A DNA stretch of 34,074 bases from Bacteroidales bacterium (GTDB taxonomy: Bacteria > Bacteroidota > Bacteroidia > Bacteroidales > UBA932), in the NCBI GenBank assembly GCA_024695285.1, contig JAILIM010000045.1, positions 1 through 34,074 on the forward strand. The letters run 5' to 3'. Position numbers and translations under genes: made by a program. The notes beneath the pieces were generated by a model. It had not been told where the DNA came from, ran no database searches, and saw only the letters and a list, made by a program, of their open reading frames with translations. The first letter of the stretch is position 1; each line of letters begins with the position of its first letter. This document shows positions 1 through 6,819 of this stretch, piece by piece.

Positions 1-77
1 GGCGACTCTTTTAAGTCACTGCAGCCTGCTGCCAATACGACCAGGGCTGCTATAGAAATATATTTATAGCTTTTCAT
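1..77 (-). CDS. Lipoprotein, N-terminal fragment (cut by window edge)
   Basis: Reading the minus strand from the ATG at 77-75 gives a short basic start, a hydrophobic stretch and a lipobox (LAAGC) with the cysteine at about residue 19, followed by SDLKES. This is a type II lipoprotein signal peptide, so the mature protein would be anchored in a membrane by the lipidated cysteine. Only 25 full codons are inside the window, so the family cannot be named. The start lies 12 bases after the stop of the small 43-residue gene, which suggests co-transcription from the promoter at 242-272. Confidence 0.6.
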   Translation of the reverse strand, partial: MKSYKYISIAALVVLAAGCSDLKES

Positions 78-89
78 ACGGCAAATCAG

Positions 90-221
90 TTAAACAACCC
101 AGTCTTCTTCGCTAATCCCTTCGAGTTCGCCCTCGCCGGGACTCTCACATACTAATTCCAAGAGACAATAATCCAACTCAAATTCGGATTCTGGTCGGAC
201 ATAATGCAGACGTTTTTCCAT
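90..221 (-). CDS. Small acidic hypothetical protein, 43 aa
   Basis: An ATG at 221-219 opens a 44-codon frame ending in TAA at 92-90. The product begins MEKRLHYVRPESEFELDY and is strongly acidic towards the C-terminus, ending EEDWVV. It has two cysteines and no signal peptide. Support for a real gene comes from the well-formed promoter whose -7 box ends about 20 bases upstream of the start, and from the lipoprotein gene that starts 12 bases after its stop. I do not recognise a family. Short acidic proteins encoded just before lipoprotein genes do occur in Bacteroidales, but no function follows from that. An alternative is that this is only a leader of the lipoprotein mRNA. Confidence 0.5.
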   Translation of the reverse strand: MEKRLHYVRPESEFELDYCLLELVCESPGEGELEGISEEDWVV

Positions 222-241
222 GATGCTTTAGTGTTGATTCA

Positions 242-272
242 CAAAGATATCGGTTTTTGACTGGATTTGCAA
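242..272 (-). promoter_or_regulatory. Bacteroidota-type promoter for the small protein and lipoprotein
   Basis: On the minus strand the -7 box TATCTTTG (242-249) matches TAnnTTTG exactly, and a TTG (270-272) sits 20 bases upstream, the expected -33 spacing. The start codon at 221 would follow a leader of roughly 15 bases. Confidence 0.6.
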
Positions 273-302
273 GTATACCTATATTACCGCGCCAAAACAA
301 CA

Positions 303-328
303 CACCCCGCATCTCTCGACGCGGGGTG
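303..328 (-). terminator. Hairpin, possible terminator downstream of the cyclophilin gene
   Basis: An 8-bp perfect stem, CACCCCGC (303-310) with GCGGGGTG (321-328), encloses a 10-base loop. On the minus strand it is followed by TTGTTTT, a weak T-tract. It lies about 85 bases after the stop of the cyclophilin gene and before the next minus-strand promoter, which fits a terminator. No T-tract follows it on the plus strand. Nothing else was recognised in 273-411. Confidence 0.4.
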
Positions 329-411
329 CTTGCAATTCTAACCTAAAATTTAACCTATGAAAAAACTATTCGGTTAAAATCTATTGCAAAGCCTGTGCCA
401 AACTTTGCGGG

Positions 412-1101
412 TTAGTTTAATTCTTCGTCATATTTTACGTTAAAAATGTAAATCGGGTTGTCCGGGAGGCCGCGGGCGTTGGTCTGGACGGCGGCGATGT
501 TGTCGATGACGTTGAATCCGTCGATGGTTTCACCGAAGATGGTGTACTCGCCGTCGAGGTGCCGGCAGCCTTCTTCGCTCTGGACGATGTAGAACTGGGA
601 GCCGCTGGATTCCTTCATCGGGTTGGCGATGTCACCCTTGCGGGCGGCTGCGAGGGCGCCTTTCTTGTGGTGGTGGTTGGGCATAATCTCGGCCTCGATC
701 TGGTAGCCGGGACCGCCGGTGCCGTATTCCGCCACCCGGTTGGGATCCTTGGTCAGGGGGTCTCCTCCCTGGATCATGAAGTTCTTGATGATACGGTGGA
801 ACTGGAGGCCGTCGAAGAAGCCTTCGAACGCCAGCCTGGCGAAATTCTCACGGTGTTTGGGGGTGTCGGCGTAGAGGCGAACCTTGATTGTGCCGAGGCT
901 GGTCACGATATCGAATACAGGCTCCTCGGGCATCGCTGCGATTTTTTCCATTGTCTTCATTGCTTTTTCAACTTTTACGAGTGAATCAGCTTCGGCCTGG
1001 GCCTCATCGGCGCCGGTCGTCTTTCCGCCCTTGGGGTTGTTGCCGCAGGCTGCGAGCATCAGTATTGAGGCGGCAAAAAGGATGTTGATAAACTTTCTCA
1101 T
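412..1101 (-). CDS. Lipoprotein peptidyl-prolyl cis-trans isomerase (cyclophilin type)
   Basis: The 229-residue product is a cyclophilin that would catalyse cis-trans isomerisation of proline peptide bonds during folding of exported proteins. The start at 1101 gives a lipoprotein signal peptide with lipobox LAAC and cysteine at residue 19. A longer in-frame reading to 1386 has no plausible N-terminus and runs through the promoter. The cyclophilin core is visible in the segments FEGFFDGLQFHRII, FMIQGGDP, SSGSQFYIV and DGEYTIFGETIDG, which carry the active-site FHR, QGGD, QF and F positions. A short charged linker with a predicted helix separates lipobox and domain. Its promoter is at 1139-1170, divergent from the WG-repeat gene. 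It probably acts in the periplasmic face of the envelope. Confidence 0.9.
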   Translation of the reverse strand: MRKFINILFAASILMLAACGNNPKGGKTTGADEAQAEADSLVKVEKAMKTMEKIAAMPEEPVFDIVTSLGTIKVRLYADTPKHRENFARLAFEGFFDGLQFHRIIKNFMIQGGDPLTKDPNRVAEYGTGGPGYQIEAEIMPNHHHKKGALAAARKGDIANPMKESSGSQFYIVQSEEGCRHLDGEYTIFGETIDGFNVIDNIAAVQTNARGLPDNPIYIFNVKYDEELN

Positions 1102-1138
1102 AAAGGAACTTATATAATTCAGTGTTTGGTCAGTGAGG

Positions 1139-1170
1139 CAAAGATACCGAAAAAAAGGGACTGCAGCAAA
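1139..1170 (-). promoter_or_regulatory. Promoter of the cyclophilin gene, overlapped by an inverted repeat
   Basis: On the minus strand the -7 box TATCTTTG (1139-1146) and a -33 TTTG (1167-1170) are separated by exactly 20 bases. The -33 element lies in the loop of a perfect 6-bp inverted repeat, GGACTG (1158-1163) and CAGTCC (1171-1176), which could be an operator. The leader to the ATG at 1101 is about 35 bases. Confidence 0.65.
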
Positions 1171-1199
1171 CAGTCCGCACGGATTACACGGGAAATTGT

Positions 1200-1207
1200 T
1201 ATATTTG
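1200..1207 (+). promoter_or_regulatory. Promoter -7 box for the WG-repeat protein gene
   Basis: TATATTTG matches TAnnTTTG exactly and lies 24 bases upstream of the ATG at 1232. No convincing TTTG was found at the -33 position. It is divergent from the cyclophilin promoter about 60 bases away. Confidence 0.5.
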
Positions 1208-1231
1208 CCGTGAAACGTATCAGACTGATAT

Positions 1232-2218
1232 ATGAAAAAGATTCTTCCGATCCTCGCCGCCCTGCTTTTTGCCGGCACGGCATCTTTCGCCCAGGAACAG
1301 CAATGGCTCGAAATCTCCGCGCTCAATATGGAAGCCACCGGCGGGAAAGACGCCAGCCATACCCTCAAGCAGTTCGTACTGATCAACGATGACGTGCTTC
1401 AGGAGCACATGGACGTGTACGATCGCCTCAACGCTTTTTCCCAGGAATTCTCGCAGATGACGCTCAACCGCATTGTCCCGGAGACATCCAGGGAGGCAGA
1501 CGCAACCATAGAGAACCTCCGGAAGACTGCAAAGGAGCACCCGGAGATGAAGGAGATGCTCGAGGAGCAGATCAAGGCCATTGAAGCGGTCAAGCAGCAG
1601 TATGCCGATGCGACGAATCCCGAACTCACCTCTTACTCCATGGACGTCAAGGCCCTGCTTAAGGATGTCCTCGCCATTTCCGTGGGCAGGAAGGCATACA
1701 CCGGCTACAGGGACCTCGGAAACGGCCTGTATGCAGTGACTTCTGCTCCCCGCTACGGCGAGGCCGGCAGCGGCTCTTTCTTCCAGGCGGACGTCCCTGA
1801 GTCCAGCGTGTACACCTGGGGAGCCATTGACAAGTCCGGCAAGGTCGTCATCAAGCCGGAATACAACGATATTCGCGGCAATTACGAAGACATAGACCTA
1901 ATAATCCTCTATCGCCCGGGCAAGAATGGCTCAGAAATCGTCGGCGCTTGCGGGTACGACGGCCGTGTACGTGTCCCGTTTGAATACACAAGCCTGTGCC
2001 CCTTCAACTTCGGCCTGATAGCATCGAAAGACAACCTGCAGACATTCGGAGTCATCACACTTGACGGCAAGCAGGTCGTCCCGTTCAAATACGTCGAACT
2101 CTGGTCTGCCACCGACGGTGAAGAGTTCTCAATGCTCCGTTCCGACGGCCTCGCGGATGTCTACAGCGCCGGGTACAAGCTCCTGCGCACCGAGAAGGTG
2201 GACACCTCCGGGTACTAG
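1232..2218 (+). CDS. Secreted protein with C-terminal WG-like repeats
   Basis: The 328-residue product starts with a Sec signal peptide of about 20 residues (MKKILPILAALLFAGTASFA, then QEQQW). Residues 25-145 are mainly helical and charged, with a possible coiled coil around 90-125. The C-terminal third holds three degenerate WG-type repeats: residues about 196-215 (WGAIDKSGKVVIKPEYNDI), 238-265 (GACGYDGRVRVPFEY) and 272-292 (FGVITLDGKQVVPFKY). The WG repeat family is known from secreted and surface proteins of many bacteria and has no single biochemical role, so no specific function is proposed. It has its own promoter box at 1200. A GTG-started lipoprotein gene follows 48 bases downstream with no promoter of its own visible, so the two may be co-transcribed. 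Confidence 0.8.
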   Translation: MKKILPILAALLFAGTASFAQEQQWLEISALNMEATGGKDASHTLKQFVLINDDVLQEHMDVYDRLNAFSQEFSQMTLNRIVPETSREADATIENLRKTAKEHPEMKEMLEEQIKAIEAVKQQYADATNPELTSYSMDVKALLKDVLAISVGRKAYTGYRDLGNGLYAVTSAPRYGEAGSGSFFQADVPESSVYTWGAIDKSGKVVIKPEYNDIRGNYEDIDLIILYRPGKNGSEIVGACGYDGRVRVPFEYTSLCPFNFGLIASKDNLQTFGVITLDGKQVVPFKYVELWSATDGEEFSMLRSDGLADVYSAGYKLLRTEKVDTSGY

Positions 2219-2266
2219 GACAGTTCCGCTAACGCAAGATAACACCATTAACGTCATTTAAGTTAC

Positions 2267-3154
2267 GTGAGGCCCGTACGTCATATCATTAAACTGCCGG
2301 TCGGCTGCTTGGTGCTCCTGCTCCTCAGCGGCTGCTGGGGGTGGGTGGAATACTTTGACGTGGCTGCTGATGAGATCAAGGTTCCGGAGGGAATAGCGGA
2401 CGTTATCCCCCAGGAAGGCACGACGCTGACGATCGACCTCACGTACGAATACGTGCCCAAGACCAAGTTCGAGCCCGGAGAAGACTGGAAACAGTACCGC
2501 TACCGGGCCCTGATTGACGGCTGGGAGTATTGCTACGGCGTCATCTCCGGCGAGTATGAGACCGCACGCATACCCATCATGGCCAACGACACCCACTCTC
2601 CGGCAAGTATCGTAATCGAAGGAGCTAAAGCCCTGGACTACGAAGATAACCCGCAGCACTGGGAAGACTGGCACGAACTCTACCGAGGCACCCAGGAATG
2701 CCTCGCCGCAACCGAACTGCCTAATTATGAAGACCTTAAAGACAAGCGCCTGAAGGTCACGGTCGACGGCAACCACTTTCTCTTCGACATTAGAGACACA
2801 GGCGCCGGCCAGGCATTCAAACGGCAGCTCGCGGGACGGACGGTCACCCTTCCCGTCTGCCTCGACACCTTTATATTCATCAGCGAAGATACCCAAGGCT
2901 TCCAGACCCAGCTGCGGGAGAAAGTCCCGCCATGCTATGCGAAGGCGCATTATCGCCACAAGGCCGGCGACATCCACATCGACAAATACGGCTCGCTGGA
3001 AATCTGCCTCAAAGACAAAGAGACCTTCGGCTACGACACCATCATCGGCACCGTCCGCCCTGAAGACCTTAAGGCCCTCAAAGCCCTATACCCCGGCTAC
3101 CACAACCAGGAGCCAGCCACTATGACCCTATCGCTGGCTGCTTCCAGCCAGTAA
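2267..3154 (+). CDS. Uncharacterised lipoprotein, 295 aa
   Basis: A GTG start at 2267 is chosen because it is immediately followed by a lipoprotein signal: a basic start (RPVRHIIK), a hydrophobic run and lipobox LLSGC, with cysteine at about residue 23. No in-frame ATG would preserve this signal. The mature part is rich in Tyr, Trp and Asp and contains two similar segments, DNPQHWEDWHELYRGTQE near the middle and a later HIDKYGSLEICLKDKE stretch. It resembles Bacteroidales surface lipoproteins of unknown role, but I do not recognise a named family. The reading frame ends in a hairpin that includes the stop codon region. It is convergent with proC, 37 bases away. Confidence 0.7.
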   Translation: MRPVRHIIKLPVGCLVLLLLSGCWGWVEYFDVAADEIKVPEGIADVIPQEGTTLTIDLTYEYVPKTKFEPGEDWKQYRYRALIDGWEYCYGVISGEYETARIPIMANDTHSPASIVIEGAKALDYEDNPQHWEDWHELYRGTQECLAATELPNYEDLKDKRLKVTVDGNHFLFDIRDTGAGQAFKRQLAGRTVTLPVCLDTFIFISEDTQGFQTQLREKVPPCYAKAHYRHKAGDIHIDKYGSLEICLKDKETFGYDTIIGTVRPEDLKALKALYPGYHNQEPATMTLSLAASSQ

Positions 3155-3178
3155 TGTGCGCAGAATTGTTGCAACAAT
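3134..3178. terminator. Hairpin and palindrome between convergent genes, candidate terminator
   Basis: CTGGCTG (3134-3140) pairs perfectly with CAGCCAG (3145-3151) across a 4-base loop at the very end of the lipoprotein reading frame. Fourteen bases later is the perfect 14-base palindrome ATTGTTGCAACAAT (3165-3178). Neither is followed by a strong T-tract. Their position between convergent genes is the main reason to suspect termination. Confidence 0.35.
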
Positions 3179-3191
3179 CTAGCTTTTGTTA

Positions 3192-3956
3192 TCAAATAAC
3201 CAGGCCTGCTATAACAGCCGCAGAAAAGCCGGCCTCTTCCATGGCATTGAGACCCTTAATTGTGATGCCGCCGGGAGTAGTCACTCTGTCTATTTCCGCT
3301 TCAGGATGTGTTCCGCGAGAAGCAGCCATCTCTACTGCTCCCTTCATTGTCTGATACACGGCCTCCCTGGCCTCGTGCGGATACAGCCCAAGTTGAATCC
3401 CCCCTTCCATTGCGGCCCGCGCATAACGCAGGGCGAACGCGGTGCCGCATGATGCCACCATCATCCCTGCCCGGAGCCGTTTTTCATCCACGATCAACGT
3501 CCTGCCAAGCCTGTCGAATACTTCAGTAACAACCGCGTCAGCATCTCCAAGAATCGGCGACGCGAACGTCATGCTCTCCCCTATCTCGGCCGCCAGATTC
3601 GGTATCACTGTGTATGCAGCACGCACACCAGTTAGCGACAGCCACTCCGCCATCTGCTCCGAAGGGATACCAGCAGCCATTGACAGCAGGACCTTACCCG
3701 GAAGCACCGGCGCAATTTGTGCCAGGACTCCCTGGACCATCCAGGGTTTCACGCCAAGTATTATCACGTCAGCTACGGAAGCTGCAGACACGTTGTCCAA
3801 AGTTGTATGGATACCAAGCGCTGCGATCTTTTCCAGCGTTTCCGCATGAGCTGTCGTCACAGTGAGCAGAAATTCCTCCGGAAAACGGTTCAAGCCCTTT
3901 GCCACGGCACCACCCATGTTGCCGCAACCAATAATGGTGATTCTTTGTTTCATCAT
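3192..3956 (-). CDS. proC: Pyrroline-5-carboxylate reductase
   Basis: The 254-residue product catalyses the last step of proline synthesis, the NAD(P)H-dependent reduction of 1-pyrroline-5-carboxylate in the cytoplasm. The N-terminal Rossmann motif is clear (IIGCGNMGGAVAKGL). The C-terminal ProC signature (VTTPGGITIKGLNAMEEAGF) that forms the dimer and active site is also present. The start is placed at the double ATG 3956/3953 because the Rossmann strand begins directly after it. The longer reading to 4016 adds 20 residues without homology. A near-consensus -7 box TATATTTA (3977-3984 on the minus strand) lies about 20 bases upstream. The length is slightly short but typical of the family. 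Confidence 0.93.
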   Translation of the reverse strand: MMKQRITIIGCGNMGGAVAKGLNRFPEEFLLTVTTAHAETLEKIAALGIHTTLDNVSAASVADVIILGVKPWMVQGVLAQIAPVLPGKVLLSMAAGIPSEQMAEWLSLTGVRAAYTVIPNLAAEIGESMTFASPILGDADAVVTEVFDRLGRTLIVDEKRLRAGMMVASCGTAFALRYARAAMEGGIQLGLYPHEAREAVYQTMKGAVEMAASRGTHPEAEIDRVTTPGGITIKGLNAMEEAGFSAAVIAGLVI

Positions 3957-4031
3957 ATCATTGATCAGTAATGCCTTAAATATACAAAATAGTTTGGAAA
4001 TCCTGCGCATCGACATTGAATGGTCTTAGTG

Positions 4032-4235
4032 GCGTCCGCTGGGGAAGGTCCCCAGAAAGCGGACGCGAAAGAGCCGGGGGTGGGGAAGGTCTCTTGCCCT
4101 CTTGGGGAAGGTCACAGAAAGTTGTCGACACCTTCCCCAGCCGATTCGGTCCAGAGCGCAGTACACCGCCATTTCGCTGAGGAAGGTCCCACCACTTTTT
4201 TTACACCTTCCCCAAAACCCTTCCTGACCTTCCCC
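4032..4235. repeat. Cluster of GGGGAAGGT repeats forming nested inverted repeats
   Basis: The 9-mer GGGGAAGGT occurs at 4041, 4082 and 4104, its complement ACCTTCCCC at 4130, 4205 and 4227, and a 7-base version GGAAGGT at 4181. Copies 4104 and 4130 form a 10-bp perfect inverted repeat with a 17-base loop. GGAAGGT (4181-4187) and ACCTTCC (4205-4211) form another, also with a 17-base loop. A separate 9-bp inverted repeat, GCGTCCGCT (4032-4040) with AGCGGACGC (4058-4066), encloses a small GGGG/CCCC hairpin. No credible protein is encoded here. The role is unknown; intergenic palindromic (REP-like) elements or a structured RNA are the options. Confidence 0.7.
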
Positions 4236-4258
4236 ATCGGCTGCGCTACGGCCTGCTC

Positions 4259-4380
4259 CGTATGGCGACGGGACTGTGGGGGTATGGACAGTCCTGTCGC
4301 GGAGGCGGATGAGGGTGCAGCAGCCGTTTTCGTATGGCGACGGGATTGTGGAGGGGCGGACGATCCTGTCGCGGAGGGAC
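4259..4380. repeat. Two direct repeats (50 bp, 72-bp period) each forming a covarying hairpin
   Basis: Copy 1 (4259-4308) and copy 2 (4331-4380) align at about 40 of 50 positions by hand count. Each folds into a hairpin with an outer CGAC/GTCG stem and an inner 7-bp stem. The inner arms are GGACTGT (4271-4277) with ACAGTCC (4288-4294) in copy 1, and GGATTGT (4343-4349) with ACGATCC (4360-4366) in copy 2. The differences keep all seven pairs: one C-G becomes T-A and one T-A becomes a T-G wobble. That pattern argues that the folded form, as RNA or single-stranded DNA, is selected or mobilised. The loops are G-rich. Confidence 0.65.
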
Positions 4381-4442
4381 GGGAAGGGGGCTGAGGACGA
4401 GGAAGGGGGCGGGGCGACCGGGGAGGGGCGCGACAAAAAAAT

Positions 4443-4473
4443 TTTGCAAATATGTAAAAGAATTGTATCTTTG
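4443..4473 (+). promoter_or_regulatory. Promoter of tRNA-Gln
   Basis: A -33 TTTG (4443-4446) and a -7 TATCTTTG (4466-4473) are separated by 19 bases, matching the Bacteroidota sigma consensus. The tRNA starts 9 bases after the -7 box. Confidence 0.8.
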
Positions 4474-4482
4474 CGGTCCAAT

Positions 4483-4553
4483 TGAGATATGGTGTAATGG
4501 TAGCACTACAGATTCTGGCTCTGTCAGTGAGGGTTCGAGTCCTTCTATCTCAA
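4483..4553 (+). tRNA. tRNA-Gln (anticodon CTG)
   Basis: A complete cloverleaf is visible. The acceptor stem TGAGATA (4483-4489) pairs with TATCTCA (4546-4552) over all seven positions, with discriminator A at 4553. The anticodon stem ACAGA/TCTGT encloses loop TTCTGGC with anticodon CTG at 4515-4517, which reads CAG. The T arm is GAGGG-TTCGAGT-CCTTC. CCA is not encoded. Confidence 0.95.
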
Positions 4554-4554
4554 C

Positions 4555-4582
4555 AAAAAAGTCGCCTCGCGGCGACTTTTTT
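4555..4582. terminator. Bidirectional intrinsic terminator (tRNA-Gln and ispF operon)
   Basis: GTCGCC (4561-4566) and GGCGAC (4571-4576) form a 6-bp GC-rich stem with a TCGC loop, flanked by six A on the left and six T on the right. This gives a T-tract in both directions. It ends the tRNA transcript on the plus strand and the rnf-ispF transcript on the minus strand. Confidence 0.9.
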
Positions 4583-4600
4583 CTTTTATACAGGCGGAGT

Positions 4601-5077
4601 CTATTTTCCGAGCAGCACAACGGCCCAGACCTCACATCCTTCTCCCCTTCCCACGAAGCCGAGGCGCTCGGTCGTGGTGGCCTTGACGCTGACTGAATCG
4701 ACGTCCACAGCCATCACTTCAGCAAGGCACCGGCGCATCTCAGGCACCAGGAAGCCGATCTTCGGGGCCTGCAGTGCTATGGTGATGTCGGCATTGACGA
4801 GGTTCCAGCCCCTGGCGCGGACCATCTCCATTACGCGGCGCAGCAGCACCTTGCTGTCGATGCCCGCAAACTCATCGGAAGTGTCAGGGAAGTGATGCCC
4901 TATGTCACCCAGCGCCAGCGCGCCGAGCAGGGCGTCGCACAGCGCATGGATGGCGACGTCGCCATCCGAGTGTGCCACAAAGCCCACCTCAGACGGCACC
5001 CGCACCCCACAGAGCCACATCGGCAGCCCCTCCGCCACGCGATGGACATCATATCCCTGTCCTATCCTGAAAGCCAT
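4601..5077 (-). CDS. ispF: 2-C-methyl-D-erythritol 2,4-cyclodiphosphate synthase
   Basis: The 158-residue enzyme carries out the fifth step of the MEP isoprenoid pathway in the cytoplasm, cyclising 4-diphosphocytidyl-2-methylerythritol 2-phosphate with release of CMP. The metal ligands are visible as D10 and H12 (GYDVH) and H44 (AHSDGDVAIH). The C-terminal KATTTERLGFVGRGEG signature is intact. The length is standard. It is the last gene of the left minus-strand run, starting 3 bases after the rnfA stop and ending 18 bases before the bidirectional terminator. The right-hand copy of the module lacks it and has a convergent TrmH-type gene instead. Confidence 0.95.
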   Translation of the reverse strand: MAFRIGQGYDVHRVAEGLPMWLCGVRVPSEVGFVAHSDGDVAIHALCDALLGALALGDIGHHFPDTSDEFAGIDSKVLLRRVMEMVRARGWNLVNADITIALQAPKIGFLVPEMRRCLAEVMAVDVDSVSVKATTTERLGFVGRGEGCEVWAVVLLGK

Positions 5078-5080
5078 AAA

Positions 5081-5686
5081 TTATACTATTCCGGAGAAAC
5101 CAAGGAACGCCATGGCCATGATGCCGACGGTGATGAAGGCGATAGGGAGGCCCTTGAAGGACTCCGGCACGTCGCTCTGCGCCATCTGCTCACGCAGTCC
5201 GGCGAACAAAATCATCGCAAGGCCGTAGCCCAGGGAAGTCGCGAGAGCATACACCGTCGCCTCACCGAGGTTCATCAGGTGCGCCTCTCCCCCACCGAAA
5301 GTAAACTGCTTGGTGACCACATTGATAGCCACGCCGAGCACGGCGCAGTTAGTGGTGATCAGCGGCAGGAAAATACCCAGCGCCTGGTAGAGCGACGGGC
5401 TTATCTTCTTCAGCACAATCTCCACGATCTGCACCAGCGCCGCAATCACCAGGATGAAGGCGATGGTCTGCAGGAAAGTGAGCCCCAGCGGCACGAGGAA
5501 GTACTTATTGATGAGGTAGGTCACCACGGTAGCGAGCGTGATCACGAAGCACACGGCCCCGGACATGCCCGTAGCGGTCGAAAGCTTGCTCGAGACACCC
5601 ATGAACGGGCACACCCCGAGGAACTGCGCCAACACAATGTTGTTGACGAAAATCGCAGAAACGATAATAAGCAGATACTCAGCCAT
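5081..5686 (-). CDS. rnfA: Rnf complex subunit RnfA (left copy)
   Basis: The 201-residue integral membrane protein has about six membrane segments and is one of two homologous subunits that form the membrane core of the Rnf complex. The conserved cysteines that ligate an iron centre between RnfA and RnfE are present as C26 (LGVCPFMG) and C114 (TTNCAVLG). The signature start FVNNIVLAQFLG is intact. It follows rnfE by 2 bases and precedes ispF by 3. Its partner copy at 31996 has the same architecture, with a longer loop (EFGFINNIDALGNVTH) where this copy has TFGGGEAHL. Confidence 0.95.
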   Translation of the reverse strand: MAEYLLIIVSAIFVNNIVLAQFLGVCPFMGVSSKLSTATGMSGAVCFVITLATVVTYLINKYFLVPLGLTFLQTIAFILVIAALVQIVEIVLKKISPSLYQALGIFLPLITTNCAVLGVAINVVTKQFTFGGGEAHLMNLGEATVYALATSLGYGLAMILFAGLREQMAQSDVPESFKGLPIAFITVGIMAMAFLGFSGIV

Positions 5687-5688
5687 AA

Positions 5689-6270
5689 CTACCTCTTAGC
5701 CAATTTGTTGAACAAAACCATCAAATACCCCAGCACAAGGAAGGCGCCCGGCGCCATCACGAAAGCCAGGATGCCGTCGCCGGCGATGAACTTCCACCCG
5801 AACACCGAACCGCTGCCGAGAATCTCACGCACGATACCGATGACCGTCAGCGACACCGTAAAGCCGATGCCGATGCCGATGCCGTCCAGCGCGGAATCCC
5901 CGACGCTGTTCTTGCAGGCGAACGCCTCTGCGCGGCCGAGCACGATGCAGTTCACCACGATCAGCGGGATGAACAGGCCGAGCGTTTCATACACATCGGG
6001 CACGAAAGCCTGCATCAGCAGCTGCAGCACGGTCACGAAAGTGGCAATGACCACGATATACACCGGAATGTGCACCTTATCGGGCACCATCGGCGAAATC
6101 AATGAAATCACTATGTTGCTGAGTATGAGCACGAACATAGTCGCAAGGCCCATCTCGAGGCCGTTCATTGCGGAAGTGGTCGTGGCAAGCGTCGGACACA
6201 TGCCGAGCACGAGCACGAAAGTAGGGTTCTCCTTGAGAAGCCCCTTGGTGATCAATCCGAACTTACTCAT
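5689..6270 (-). CDS. rnfE: Rnf complex subunit RnfE (left copy)
   Basis: The 193-residue, roughly six-helix membrane protein pairs with RnfA in the core of the Rnf complex. Cysteine C25 (VLGMCPTL) and C108 (VVNCIVLG) are the expected iron ligands. The start at 6270 is chosen because NPTFVLVLGMCPTL follows at the family-typical distance. An upstream in-frame ATG at 6357 lies inside rnfG and adds no homologous sequence. The gene overlaps the end of rnfG by 8 bases (ATG inside GAGTAA), which implies translational coupling. Confidence 0.94.
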   Translation of the reverse strand: MSKFGLITKGLLKENPTFVLVLGMCPTLATTTSAMNGLEMGLATMFVLILSNIVISLISPMVPDKVHIPVYIVVIATFVTVLQLLMQAFVPDVYETLGLFIPLIVVNCIVLGRAEAFACKNSVGDSALDGIGIGIGFTVSLTVIGIVREILGSGSVFGWKFIAGDGILAFVMAPGAFLVLGYLMVLFNKLAKR

Positions 6271-6817
6271 TTCCCGACAGTTTTTTATAAACCTCACAAG
6301 CCCGGGCCACAGCCTTGGCATAAGCCCTCGAAGTAATGGTGGAAGCCGTGATGGCATCTACCTCGCCGCCGTCTTTCCGCACGGAAAGCTGCTTTGCAGC
6401 AGGATCCCAGCCCTTGAACTGGTCGATGAAAGCTTCATCGGAAGTGCACTTGGCACCAAGGCCCGGGGTCTCGCTGTGCGACAGCACGACGGTGTTATAC
6501 ACCAGGCCGTCCTCACCGATGCCGACCATCAGGGTCAGGGGGCCGCCGAAGCCGACCACCGACGAAATCACGGCGTAGCCGGCGCCGGGAGCGCGGTAAT
6601 AACTGTAGTCCACACCGTCCACGCTGACGCTCTCCAGCGAAGGCTGTCCCTCGAAAGCCGGAAGCACGCGGGCGATGGAAGCAGTGGTCTTGGCCTGCTC
6701 TGCCTCCTTGATGGGGTCGCTCGTGACGGCGTACACGCAGCCAAGGATGGCCGAGCACACGAGGCACACGAGGGTGAGGCTGAGAGCCATGTTCTTAAGA
6801 TTCGATTTTGCCGCCAT
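6263..6817 (-). CDS. rnfG: Rnf complex subunit RnfG, flavoprotein (left copy)
   Basis: The 184-residue protein has one N-terminal membrane segment (about residues 10-32) and a periplasmic FMN-binding domain. In this family FMN is attached covalently through phosphate to a threonine by ApbE. Here the motif reads DAITASTITSR (residues 154-164), with T160 or T162 as the candidate. It keeps the Thr but departs from the usual SGAT. HSETPGLGAK (114-123) and a FIDQFKG segment are also typical. It starts 2 bases after the rnfD stop. No apbE gene is in the window. Confidence 0.93.
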   Translation of the reverse strand: MAAKSNLKNMALSLTLVCLVCSAILGCVYAVTSDPIKEAEQAKTTASIARVLPAFEGQPSLESVSVDGVDYSYYRAPGAGYAVISSVVGFGGPLTLMVGIGEDGLVYNTVVLSHSETPGLGAKCTSDEAFIDQFKGWDPAAKQLSVRKDGGEVDAITASTITSRAYAKAVARACEVYKKLSGNE

Positions 6818-6819
6818 AG

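Noticed and set aside
1102..1386. N-terminal extension of the cyclophilin frame
   Set aside because: The extension would place the lipoprotein signal peptide in the middle of the protein and includes the promoter and the start of the divergent WG-repeat gene.
4032..4380. CRISPR array
   Set aside because: The repeats are short, occur in both orientations, are unequally spaced and have no unique spacers of constant length. No cas genes are nearby.
4020..4481. Open frames on both strands in the repeat region
   Set aside because: Their products are low complexity (Pro, Ser, Arg or Gly-rich) and are generated by the GGGGAAGGT and hairpin repeats. The region is better read as non-coding structured sequence.
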